This document shows, piece after piece, positions 23,811-35,248 of a stretch of DNA of 64,000 nt (its first letter is position 1; each line of letters starts with the position of its first letter). Location of the stretch: assembly GCF_020080835.1 (NCBI RefSeq), contig NC_058162.1, positions 1,240,001 through 1,304,000 of the forward strand. Direction: 5' to 3'. The notes beneath the pieces were generated by a model. That model was not told the DNA's origin. It saw only the letters and a program-made list of their open reading frames with translations, and searched no databases. The translations under genes and the position numbers were made by a program. The DNA is from Cotesia glomerata (lineage: Eukaryota > Arthropoda > Insecta > Hymenoptera > Braconidae).

Positions 23811-24814
23811 ATAATGTAATTAATTTTTATTCTTATAGTTTTTAAATAAATATAATTAAAACACATATTTATTTACTTGAAATATTTTATTCTTCAAAAC
23901 TATATTGCAAACAATTTTTTAACTGATTACTTGAAAAAATTTTGAATCTTAATTTTATTTAACGCTATAAACTTATTTAAGATTAAGTTTAAAGTATTTT
24001 ATTTATCTATTTAAACTAACTATGTGTATACATAAAAATTCACAATTTTATCTTCTATTTGTATGAAACTTTTTCAACAATTTTATAATTAAAACTAAAG
24101 TATAATTTTAAACTTCAAAATATGAGCATTTGCACCAAAAATGGCAAGCTTAATTACAATTATTGAACAATAATTATACATTTTATTCATAAATTAAAAT
24201 GTATAAGATAAATATAATAATTGAATTTAAAAAAAAAAAAAAAAAAAATTTTTTTTAATATTTACCAATTCAATTTTTAAATTCCATATATTTACATAAA
24301 GTATGTATTATAATTTGTAACAAAATTGATGATTTAATTAATTAATTAATTGTTACGGGTAGTTGACCAACATTACAAGTATTGTCTTCAAATGTTAAAA
24401 ATTAGAAAAAAAAATGTTAACAATAAATTTGACTGAAATAATTAATAAATACCTTGATTATAATTAATTATTAGGCACCTTTTAAATCTCAACATTTTTC
24501 TGCTAGTAAAAACTATAAAGTTCGTTGTATTTAAAATGATGATAGTTAACAACAAGATATTTACAGTGTTTAATAACCAGTGTTAATAAAATAGTCAGTT
24601 AATAATAATAAAAGAAAAGCTAGATAATAAAAACGCGAATTATTAGTTTCAAAAAATGATAAAATAATCAATTTAACATTATTCAAACTAACTATAACTT
24701 AGTTTTAGCTACTTCAGTCTCTGATTGTGCCTCTACAAAAGTTTGTCCGAGAATTCTACAGCTCAAACAAGTAGATACTTCAAAAACGATGTATTGTTTG
24801 TAACTTTAGTTTTT
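23811..24814. other. Tail-to-tail spacer FRA10AC1 / NT5C2
   Basis: About 1 kb of AT-rich sequence holding the two 3' UTRs, including AATAAA at 23845-23850 for FRA10AC1. No further gene or complete repeat was recognised. Confidence 0.5.
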
Positions 24815-27800
24815 TTATGAATTACTATCGATTTTTTTTGATGATCTTGACGGATTTTGTTTCTGAGAGTCACTGTCCTCGTCACTACAATCTTCATCGT
24901 GTGTGTGAGTGACATTGCGAGGTGTTTCTGGTCTCGCATGCGGAATCGGATTGATTTCTGTTTCAAAAGACTTCTGAAAAAAAATAATACAATATCTAAA
25001 AATATTAATTCTAATAAATCTGGATATAAAGGATTGGCGAAAATTAATAAATCAAAATTACCTTGTATCTTGTGAACTATTGACATTTTTAAAGGTACAA
25101 GCTCATCCCGACATTACACTCATCGAGACCTTTCATTTGAGTACCTACATCAATTTTTCATATATTTTATATATTATATATATAAATATATGAAAAATTG
25201 ATGTGGATACTCAAATGAAAGGTCTTGAAGAGTGTAACATCGGGATGAGTTTATATCTTTAAAAATGTCAATAGTTAAGAAAATACACTGCAATTTAACA
25301 AATATCTTGTGAACTATTGACATTTTTCAAGATGTAAGCTCATCTCGACATTACACTCATCAAGACCTTTCATTTGAGTACCCACATCAATTTTTCATAT
25401 ATTTCATATATTTATATATATTATATATATAAATATATGAAAAATTGATGTGGGTACCCAAATGAAAGCTCTTGATGAGGGTAACATCGGGATGAGCTTA
25501 TATCTTTAAAAATGTTAACAGTTAAGAAAGTACAGTGCAACTTAACATTATTAAGAAATGACCTTGTATCTTGTGAACTATTGAAATTTTTTAAGATATA
25601 AGCTCATCCCGATGTTACACTCATCAAGACCTTTTATTTGAGTACCCACATCAATTTTTCATATATTTATATATATTATATATGTATATATAAAAAATAT
25701 ATCAAAAATGCATGTGGGTACTTAAATGAAAGGTCTTGATGAGTCTAACATCGGGATGAGCTTATATCTTTAAAAATGTCAATAGTAAAAAAAGTACAGT
25801 GCAATTTAACAAAATTCGTTATTTAATAAAGCAAAATTTTAGTTATTTATAGTTCACAATTCACATAGTTAAATAAATAAAATAAATAATATTTACAGCC
25901 ATAATAGCGTTTTGTTCCTCATCTTCATCGTTGAGTTTGAACGTCCGAGATCTACTGATCATTGGAGTTTCCATAACAAAGCGTTGCTCGTGAGCAACTG
26001 TGCTTTCATGTGGCATCTAATTTAAAATATTAATTTATAATTCAAGTACAAAGAGATTAAAGTGATCTATATATAAAAAAAAAAAAATATTTTATTATTA
26101 AACTTACTAGCATTGCCGGCGCACGAAACATGTATGAGAACGGATAATAGATAAGATTAAGAAAGGTCGCTGCGTAAAGATCAGCATATCTAACAACTTG
26201 ACTGCTGAAAAATGTTTGTCTACTTCCACTTCTGAACAATGAGCCCATCATACCATAAGCCAAATCCATTTTGTGCGTAACATCTCTAATAGAAGCCCGT
26301 AGTTTCGAAATATCAGGCTTTTCATTAGTACTACTGTCTAAATTTCTACGATAATATAAAACGAAAAAATAAATTATAATCAATGATTATTATTGAAAAA
26401 TGAATTAAATAATAAATAACAATGATAATTTAATTTTTTAAATATCAATTCATAACATACTTGTACATTTCTCCGAGCATAACATCAAGATTTTGTAATT
26501 CTGCGAATAATTGACATTTATCAGTCCAGACGTGTAATTCTTGAACCAATTCAGGGACAATAAGAAAAGTTCTCCAACCGCGGATTTTTTTACTCTTTAA
26601 AATATCTCCAAAAATGTGATCTCCGATGTAGAGAACGTCTTTTCCCTTAGCTCCGATCATTTCAGTAAAAACATCGCATGATCCACCTGAATAGACTTCA
26701 CCTATAAATAAAAAACGACTGAATTAATCTATGAATTATGGATTAGATAAAACCTTGTTGAGTAAATATAGTTCTTGTGCTGGGGTGATTTATTATGTTG
26801 GAATATACCATTAGAAATGGTAATTACCAGTGTGAAGTGGTCCTTTGTGGGTTCCTAGCTTTAACGCGCCGGTTTTTGTATTGACTTGTCGTAAAATAGT
26901 GCCTTCACCAAAAAATAATGGCTTGTTAGCGTCAACTACTATAGTATCGAAATAAGTTTTCCAATCTCTGTGAGGCTCATGGGGCTGTAATGTAATTTAA
27001 ATATTATTCATTTATTTATTTATTTATTTATTGCACAAAAACGTCGATCGACAGTGTACATTATTTATAACAATCAATTTTTTTAAGTAACTAGAGAATC
27101 AAACGCGCTTTGCGCGCTTCCGTCGAAATGTTTGTTATCGACAATTTAATAATCAATATTTTTACAAATTTAACTCTTTAATATTTAACCATTGACATAG
27201 TAACCGTTGCTATGGTGACAGTTGCTATGGTAACCGTTGCTATGGTAATCGTTGCCATAGTAACCGTTTCTATGGTTATCATTGCCATAGTAACCGTTGC
27301 TATGGTAATCGTTGCCATAGTAACCGTTGCTATGGTAATCGTTGTTATAGTAACCATTGCCAAAGTGGTCACCATAGCAACGAAAAGCGACAACAATGAA
27401 AACGTCACATCAACTTTTTAATAAAGGATATTTGAATGTAATATAATGAGGCCAAAAATGAAAGTAAAAATAAAAATAAAAAACAAAGTAAATTAGAATG
27501 GAATATGTGATATTATGAATATATTAGTTATTTAATATTGTTTTTTTTTTTATCTTGGTTATTATTAATAATTTTTAAATTTTAAATAATTTTTTTAGAA
27601 TTAAAAAAATTTTCCAGTGATAAAAAACTTGAAAAACTATAATTGTAATTTTTTTTTAATATTTTTTAAGTTTTTTTTTAATAAATAAAAAAAAAATTTT
27701 TTTTAATTAAAAACGTCGGCTAATTTTAGTATTAAAAATATTATGATACTAAAATTTAGACATCTGATAATTTTCAGAATTTTTTTTAATAAATAAATTA

Positions 27801-30800
27801 AATTAAATTATACAAAAAAAAATCATTTATAAAATTGAATCTTTAGAAGCTTTAAAAAATTATAACTGCAATTTTTTAAAAGTGATTTTCTAGACTTAGT
27901 ATATTAAAAAAAAAAATAAAATAATTGTCACACGTTTTACTATAAATTATAATAATAATTATGGTTTATAACATACCCTTGCACCATGTGGAAAATCAAA
28001 TAAATAAGTCATAATTTTATTAGTAAAATTATAGTCGCTGTTTGTAAGGAGAAAAACTTTAGCGCCACTTTCGCGTATCCTAGTTAAAAACATTGGCAAT
28101 CTTTCGTCCTTTTTAACATATTCATCAAGATTTTCAATAGTTTTTGATTTTAGATCCCCTTGAATATGTATCCAGTCAACTGCATTTCTTACATCTTGAA
28201 AAATACTCTTGAAACTCATTGTAAGCTCACCCTCTTTTACTCCCGTTTTCTCACGCGAGAACTGGGGCGAATTGGTAAAAAAATCTATGAGACATGCTAG
28301 CAAGTAGGTTTCTGGTAAATTGAATAACGTGTTCAACACGTAAACACGTGATTCATCTAACTGGAGAAATTTATTAGGATACAATTCGTATACTTGAGAG
28401 CTGAAAAAAAAATTTTAATTATTATTTAATTAGATAAAGTTAAAAAATATTTTTAAATATTATTTAATTAGTCAAAAAATATTTTTCGACTAATTAAATA
28501 ATATTTAAAAATATTTTTTTAATTATTATTTAATTAGTTAAATTTAAAAAATATTTTTAAATATTATTTAATTAGTAAAAATTAAAAACTAATTTATTAT
28601 TAAATAAATTACTTACTGCTTTAAAAATTCAAACCCATGAACGCAAACAAGAATATTTCCATAAGCATCTACTTTAAGAAGATTACCATATTGTGTATCA
28701 AACCATAATCCTCGAACTGGAAAACTCGGATCATATTCAAAAGCACGTATCTCTTGCGGGTAGCCCAGGGAAATTAGGCGCTCTTTAAGTAAATCAAAAC
28801 CCAATTGCTCGTACTGAGGTGATTTATATTCCGCTAGAGTATAGTCCATATCAAATCCATAAAATTTAATGTTCTCTAAATGGAGACTTCTGTTGACGAA
28901 AATTCTAAAAAAAAAAAAATAAATAAATTATTAAATTGATTAATGATACTGAATAAATTAAAATATATTTTATTATATATATTTATAGCTTCAATTTAGT
29001 AATAAATTTATGTCTAAGTATGAATTATTTATGATACACAGATATTATCTCTATTTTAGACAATCAATTCATAAATTCAGTCTAACCGGAACTTTAATAA
29101 ACCGATTATTTGATTATTATTTGGGAAGAAATTTTTTTAATGCTTAAAATTATATTTTTATAAGTAAAATTAATTAAAATAAAAATTTTCAATTTAATAA
29201 TTTTGTACAAAAATTTAATTGAAAATTTTTTTACAAAAAAATTACACACCAAATTATTTAATAATAATAATAATAACCAAAAAATTTAATAAAGTTTAAA
29301 ATAAATTTTTTTTTTAGTTACTTGAAGAAAAAATTTTTTTTAATGAAAATTTATTTAAAAATGTGTAATTAATTTTTGCGAAACAATAAAAAAATAAAAA
29401 AACTTACTCATTAGGAACAGAACGTTTAGATACCATATTTAGCACCTTAATAATTAATGTAAAATTTTTTTTAATGTTACCGCAAAAAATTAAATAATTG
29501 ATTGATTTAACAGATAAGAATTATCTCGAATCGTTACAATAAATACTTATTTTATTCATACATAAAATTACGTGATGAAATAATTATTGAAAGGAGATAA
29601 GCCTATCAACATGTGAGTTAATAAAATGAATTATATCAATAAATAAAATAAAATAAAATAAGTAGAATGTAAAATATAGAATGAAGTTTACTAGCACCGG
29701 GTCTAGTCTCTACTGATATGAATTGCTTCGCGCGTACGACTGGTCTCAATAAATGTAATGAAAGTTATCCTAGACGTGGGGAGTCGATGAGTTATACTTG
29801 CAACGAATCGCAGGAAATCATCATCAACTTTATGAGAGGGAGAACGAGTTTCAAGTGCTGTCTTAATGTTGAAAATTCATTTTATTAATATAAGACATTG
29901 CTGATAAATCTTTCGATTATTTGCTCATTGAATTATGTAGAAAAATTTTAATGAGTCATTAAAGACTAATATTAATATAACAGAATTTTATCCGGTTTTC
30001 TTTTAGTTTGCAATATTATCGCTTAAGTATTACATTAGATTTAATTAATTATTGGCAATTAATTTTTATATGTTTATAACTTGTCAAACAAAATTTATTT
30101 GTTAATTTGTAATTCAATAAAAAAATATCAAATAATTTTTTTAACAAAAATTTTGAATGATAATCTATAAAAAATCTTTTTTTCAGTAAAAAAATTGCAT
30201 AAAAATTTACAAAAATTTTAATTAAAATTCAATAAAAAATATTAAATAATTGTTGTAATAAAAATTTATAAAAAATCTTTTTTTTAGTAAAAAAATTCCA
30301 TAAAAATTTACAGAAATTTCAATAAAAAATATTAAATAATTTTTGTAACAAAAATTTTGAATAAAAATTGATAAAAAATCTTTTTTTCAGTAAAAAAATT
30401 GCATAAAAATTTACAGAAATTTTTTTTTAACAAAAGTTTTAAATATAAAATAATAAAAAATTTTTTAATGCAAAAATTTAAATAAATTTTTTATGTAAAA
30501 AATTATTGAATAGTTTTTTTTTAACAAAAGTTTTATAAAAAATTATTTTGAATAAAAATTTACATAAAAATGTTCAAAAATTTAATTTTTACTCAAATTT
30601 ATTAATGTAAAATCTTAAGATAGATATTATGTATGTAAATTTGTCTGTTTCTAAACTAAGAAAAAGGTTTAATAAAAAAAAAAATTCTTATAAATTAAAT
30701 ATAAATCTATACAATAAATCTTAAGTATTAATTCTCGAATTGGCAATAATTCTAAGCCTTTTCTACCATCAACCTTGTAAGATATTTCTGGTTTCGAAGT

Positions 30801-32239
30801 ATATTAAGATTAATGATAGACACACGAAATTCTTGTGAAAACCAATTAAGTCGTGTAAGGTCAAGAGAATTTACCCACGTGATTAGTATCGCACTTAATG
30901 TTTAATTATATTTTATATTTATACTTTGTTTATTAGTTTACAAAAACTCGGAAAAATAAGCGACGGATTTCATTTTAATTATAAACGTAAGATCGATATT
31001 AGCATTCATTTAATTACGGACGTAATTGACATTTAAATGCTTCTGTGATATATTGAATTAATGCATGGATGAGCGATTTAATTAAAAAAGATAAATATAA
31101 GTTACATTTTGTCTTCAATATATTGATGGGAAGTTTAAGACTGTAAATTCAAGGTATAATTAATATTTAGTAAAAAATTACATCTTTTTTAAAAATATCA
31201 AATCGTGTGCAATCGTTAGAGGTTTTTATGTTGGATTTACGCCAAAATAATAAAAACATCTGGAGAAATATCATTTCCTTCTTCCATGTTTTTAACCTTG
31301 AGCAGTTTTTAAAAAATTTTAAATTCATCTAAAGCTCTTGGCATTGATAGAAATTGATTTTCTTCAAGAGTTTTACGCTTAAAATTTTTTTTCAATTTTT
31401 ACATTAAATTTTTAATATTAAAAAAAATTTTCCACTAAATTGAAGAGTAAAAATTAAAAAAAAAAAATTTTTTTAAAAGTTAATTTCAAGAAAAATAAAA
31501 AAATTAATCTAAAACATTAAAAAATAAAATCAATTTTTTTTTTTTTAATTTTTAGATTAAATTTTTAGTATTGAAAAATTTTTTTGAATATTAAAAAAAA
31601 TCTTCCACTAAATTTAAAGTAAAAATTAAAAAATAAATTTTTTTTTTTTTTAATTCATTTTAAGAAAAATAAAAAAAATTGATCTAAAACATTAAAAAAT
31701 ATTTTTTTTCAATTTTTAAATTAAATTTTTAATATTAAAAAATTTTTTTTAATAGTAAAAAAAATCTTTCACTAAATTTAAAAGTAAAAATTAAAAAATA
31801 AATTTTTTTTCAAAATTAATTTCAAGAAAAATAAAAAAATTAATCTAAAACATTAAAAAATAAAATCGATTTTTTTTTTTTCAATTTTTAGATTAAATTT
31901 TTAATATTTAAAAAATCTTTCACTAAATTAAAAAATAATTTTTTTTTTAAGTTAATTTTAAGAAAAATAAAAAAAAATTGATCTAAAAAATTAAAAAATA
32001 AAATCATTGTATTAAAAATAATTTAAACAATATTAATTATGTTAAAAATTTTTAGACCAATTATTAAAATTTTATTACCTGTGACTAAGTTCTCGTTTAT
32101 AAGGATTACGGGCCCCATCACCCCAACTAACAAAGTCTTGTTCGTCTCTGTCATTTTTATTAAAACGTTCATCACTGGCATGTACATTGTCAAGAACACT
32201 GGGACCGTACTTTTCTATACCGCTACTCATGTTCTCCAT
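24815..32239 (-). CDS. NT5C2: Cytosolic purine 5'-nucleotidase (cN-II), canonical isoform
   Basis: Exons: 32239-32079 (first coding exon of this isoform), 28904-28617, 28400-27977, 26984-26828, 26701-26461, 26345-26108, 26016-25897 and 24973-24815, giving 595 aa. The enzyme dephosphorylates IMP and GMP in the cytosol (HAD superfamily). It shows the catalytic FYGFDMDYTL with Asp72 (nucleophile) and Asp74, LKVDAYGNILVCVHGFEF, FLLTNSDYNFTNKIMTYLFD (HAD motif II region), KGKDVLYIGDHIFGDILKSKK (HAD motif IV), and GMMGSLFRSGSRQT. The C-terminus is an acidic tail (HDEDCSDEDSDSQ), shorter than the poly-Glu tail of vertebrates. The upstream exon ends ELSHR and joins IFVNRSL as in the human protein (AYHRVFVNRSL). 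Three other 5' exons are listed separately. Intron 6/7 region and intron 7 carry repeats. Confidence 0.94.
25058..25870 (+). repeat. Helitron-like palindrome cluster with three hairpins
   Basis: In the last intron of NT5C2. Three palindromic units start near 25060, 25303 and 25552, each with arms CATTTGAGTACCCACATCA / TGATGTGGGTACTCAAATG. The 5' block is missing and the 3' end stops in TTCACAATTCACATAGTTAA without the full hairpin and CTAG, so this copy is truncated or decayed at both ends. Confidence 0.8.
27096..27428 (+). repeat. X-box-bearing repeat, copy 2 (expanded form)
   Basis: In NT5C2 intron 3 (between exons at 27977 and 26984). Left flank AATCAAACGCGCTTTGCGCG, right flank CGACAACAATGAAAACGTCA and TTTTTAATAAAGGA. 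It is the inverted match of 13177-13346, with an enlarged centre (27191-27370). The GC-rich flank contains a small palindrome GCGCTTTGCGC. Confidence 0.85.
27191..27370 (+). repeat. Minisatellite of twelve 15-bp RFX X-box-like units
   Basis: Exactly twelve 15-bp units, no gaps. Examples: GTTGCTATGGTAACC (27221), GTTGCCATAGTAACC (27251 and 27311), GTTGCTATGGTAATC (27236, 27296, 27326). A thirteenth, in reverse orientation (GGTCACCATAGCAAC), follows at 27367-27381. Each unit has the imperfect palindrome GTTGCC-AT-GGYAAC recognised by RFX factors. Because 15 is a multiple of three and no unit contains a stop, long frames of the VTVAMV / TIATVT kind open on both strands; these are by-products. 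Confidence 0.85.
27540..27960. repeat. AT-rich family-B MITE-like segments, NT5C2 intron 3
   Basis: Poly-A/T-rich intron DNA with recognisable family-B ends (AAAACGTCGGCTAATTTTAG at about 27708-27730, ATACTAAAATTTAGACATCTG at about 27744). No gene. Confidence 0.5.
28446..28525. repeat. AT-rich perfect palindrome in NT5C2 intron 2
   Basis: Arms of about 32 bp, reading AAAAAATATTTTTAAATATT and on to ATTTAATTAGTC, then the exact reverse complement after a ~12-nt loop. A third copy of the arm follows to about 28575. Confidence 0.75.
29408..29436 (-). CDS. NT5C2: NT5C2 alternative first coding exon C (short)
   Basis: ATG followed by MVSKRSVPN and a strong donor (GA|GTAAGT). It ends with two bases of a split codon, exactly like the other first exons, and splices in frame to the exon at 28904 to give MVSKRSVPNEIFVNRSL, a 551-aa isoform. 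The ~700-bp region upstream (to about 29850) is less AT-rich in places and may hold its promoter. Supported by frame and donor only. Confidence 0.6.
29437..32078. repeat. NT5C2 5' intron with two AT-rich tandem arrays
   Basis: Two degenerate tandem arrays. About 30110-30590: a ~110-125-bp unit with AAAAAATCTTTTTTTCAGTA and AAAAATTGCATAAAAATTTAC. About 31370-32000: a ~140-178-bp unit with TAATCTAAAACATTAAAAAAT recurring near 31505, 31682, 31842 and 31980. 29690-29850 is the only balanced-composition patch and could be an upstream promoter. No exon seen in the rest. Confidence 0.55.
32079..32239 (-). CDS. NT5C2: NT5C2 alternative first coding exon B (canonical)
   Basis: 53 codons plus two bases: MENMSSGIEKYGPSVLDNV through DGARNPYKRELSH, donor AG|GTAATA. 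It joins the exon at 28904 to give ELSHRIFVNRSL, the best match to the vertebrate junction. A second ATG (codon 4) is also usable. Confidence 0.8.
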
Positions 32240-34158
32240 TACTCAGTACTCTAATTTAGATATTAATAAATTCTATTCTCGAACAACTTAACAAGAGACC
32301 GAAATTATAAATTATTTTAAATACAATAATTTGTATTTTAATTTTGATTCTTATTTAAATTTTGATTCTTCAAGTAGTTATGTCACTTATTGATATAATT
32401 ATTATTCAACACCAACAATAAATGTTTACACACTGAAAAAAGTTGAAAAATAGTTTTCTCAAGTTCAATTGAGTTAAATAATTAAAATATTGTTTGTAAA
32501 AATATAATGTCGACCGTGTTATTGGCGCGTCGCCACTGGAATGATATTTTTCTTGGTGATACTAAGAATAAATAAATACATATATCTTTCGTATAAAAGT
32601 GTGTATCAATACAGTAAAACCAAACAGACAGATAAGACGCAATCACTAAAAGGTCATCATACGCATTTATTTTATCATTAAAAAATATTTTTATACGTGG
32701 CCTGATGCTAATTTAACATTAAGTGGAACAAAGTATGTTTTCCAAATGAAAGTCTTCGTACTGTTACTGACCTCATAATTAAAATTTTTGTAAGTTTTAA
32801 TAGAATAATCTAATGGCTAATTTAATTTTTTTTTTTTTTTTTTTAATTAAATCAAATATTTTTTTGAAGTAAATTTATTTTTTTTTAATCAGGATTTCTT
32901 CTTAATTTCTTCTTTCATCATATTTTTTTTTTTTTTAAACTAATAACTAAGCCTAAGCCTAAATTTTTAGTTTTAAAAATTAATAACTTTTAAAATTAAG
33001 CCTTTAAGTCTTCATGTGTAATAATTTTTTTAATAAAAACAATTCTAAAAATTTTTAAATGTCGGCTAACTTAATTTTCATATAATTTACTTAATTATTA
33101 AGTAAATAATTAAAATTTTTTTTTTTTTTTTTCAAATTTCTCTTCAACTGGAACTCTTACGCATAAATAAAAAAAAAATAGATTTTTTATACTTATATCT
33201 TTTTTTTTACAAGATAACTAAAACAAATTAAAATATATTATCAAAATGTTGAACACTAACTGTTATGCATGATACTTTAAAAACTCGTGCGTAGTGTCGC
33301 AATAACAATTTAAGAAAAACAGAAAACAATGTCGAATAAAAATAAATACGATAATAAGCATTTGTAAAACAATCGGAGTGATGTTGTCAGTTCTCGTAAA
33401 TATTTTTAGATTTATCAATCTATCTTTGAAGGAAAAAGGAAAAAAACAATCCAGAAATTGTTGCAGTAATCTTTTGTTCATCTAAGGTCAAGTTGACATT
33501 TATTTTTTTATTTTTCTTTTAATGATTTAATATACTTATTTATTGTTTAGAAGTTTGGTTTTATAAAAAATTGCTTTTATATTGTAACATATTGTTTTGA
33601 TAAAATTTTAGTATATTTAACGATAAATATTTCGTCAGTGACACTCATAAATTTAAATGTTTTAGTGATGAAACAAAAATTGTTACCATAAGAATGGAGC
33701 TAAATAATTTAGTGTCACTTGTTTTTTAAAATTACTTTGTGAATAACATATTTATTTGTAAAACAGTTACGCTTTTGTGTCATTAATAATTATGACATTA
33801 AAATTAGCAGACATTTGATAATTTTTTAGAGTTTTTTAACAAACAAACAAACAAAAATTAATATAAAGAAAATTAAAAAAAAAAACTTTTAGTTAAATTT
33901 TTTAATTATGTTTGCTAGTTTTAAAGTCATAATAATTTTACTCAAAAAGTGTGAATAAAATTTATGACATTAAAGTTAGCAGTTACTTGATTATTTCTTA
34001 ATTTTATTTAGCAAAAAAATTACATTTTTAATTTATTAAAATTTCTACATGTCAATTTTTTTTTCTAATTATATTTGCCATAATTTATTTCTTAAAAAAA
34101 TTCTAAAAATTATCAAATACCTGCTAAATTAATTTTTATATAAAATTCTAAAACGAAC
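32240..34158. other. NT5C2 5' intron between alternative exons B and A
   Basis: 32240-32700 probably includes the promoter of exon B (GC-richer stretch ATGTCGACCGTGTTATTGGC at about 32507). 33000-33090 and 33780-34140 carry family B and A MITE-like ends (ATGTCGGCTAACTTAATTTT; GACATTAAAGTTAGCAGTTA). The rest is AT-rich with no exon seen. Confidence 0.45.
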
Positions 34159-34262
34159 CTTTGGCTGGCTTGTCGATACCACTTTTTATGTCCACTAGGA
34201 TCTTCATGATGCGAAGAACCGTCATCGTCTCGTGAGTTGCAATTCTCCAGATCCATAATTAA
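34159..34262 (-). CDS. NT5C2: NT5C2 alternative coding exon A
   Basis: ATG at 34256, MDLENCNSRDDDGSSHHEDP then SGHKKWYRQASQ, donor AG|GTTCGT with the same split-codon phase as the other first exons, giving QASQRIFVNRSL. A good acceptor (polypyrimidine tract, then CTTTCAG) lies just above, so the exon starts at 34262 and is internal in some transcripts. Read in phase 0 from the acceptor it gives LIMDLENC, which is in frame with the exon at 39171-39389. Confidence 0.7.
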
Positions 34263-35248
34263 CTGAAAGAAAAAAAAAAAAACAAAACATTATTGACAGT
34301 TTTTCAATTTTCTGCTCCTGCTATGGTGGATTAAAATAATAAATAAATAATAAACAAATGAACACTACCATGATTTCACTTAACCATATTTAGCTATAAA
34401 AAAACAGCGAACATTCATTCATTTATTTTTTTTTTATAAAATTTCATTTTAATCTTGTTAAAAAAATAAAATAAAAATAATTGATCCATACCTATGTTGT
34501 TATAAGCAGAAAATAAATATAAACTCTTTAAAGACCGATGACTTAGCCGCTTATTCAATTTGTTATAATAAAGTTCAGCGATATAAAGAATGTGAGTGAG
34601 CGAAAGAAAATTAAAACTGAATTGAGAATTGTCAATTGTCATCGGAACAATTGGAAACGCGAAAAAGTGACTCGGCTGTTTGCCACGACAACTGCGCCAC
34701 CTATGAAAAATGCCAAAATGTTTTTGGTTTAAATTTTACCGCTGAAAATTTTAATTATACTGAAGTCAGCTGACAGCTGTCACTTTTTTTTTTAATTTTT
34801 ATAACAAATCAGTGACAAAAAAATTATTAAAATTAATTTAGCAGATATTTGATAATTTTAAGAATTTTTTAATAAATAAATTAAGTTAAAAAAAAAATTG
34901 ATATGTAGAAATTTTAATAAATAAAAAATGCAATTTTTTTTAAATAATTTTTCGGAAGAAATTTGTTTGTTAAATAAAATTAAAAAATTTTCAAGTGACA
35001 GCTAACTTTAATATGATAAAAAATTTTCACATGTGGAATTTTTATTAAATTGTTTTCACAATAGTTATGTATTATTGTAAAATTATGATAAATTTTTTTA
35101 GTGTCTGTCAATCAGTGTAAATTTTAATTTTTACTTAAAAAATTTTTATTCAATGATTCTTTATTTTAAAAATATTAATTTTTCATATACAATCATGATA
35201 ACAATAACCTCTTACTAATTGTTTATAATAAAAAAAAATAATTATCAA
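34263..35248. other. Spacer between NT5C2 exon A and the nested F-box gene
   Basis: Holds a presumed promoter for exon A transcripts near 34480-34710 and family-C then family-A MITE-like repeats at about 34755-35015 (ATACTGAAGTCAGCTGACAG; CAAGTGACAGCTAACTTTAA). Confidence 0.45.

Noticed and set aside
27178..27421. Overlapping open frames on both strands encoding VTVAMV / TIATVT repeats
   Set aside because: They are a by-product of a stop-free 15-bp minisatellite (5 codons per unit) and lie inside an NT5C2 intron.
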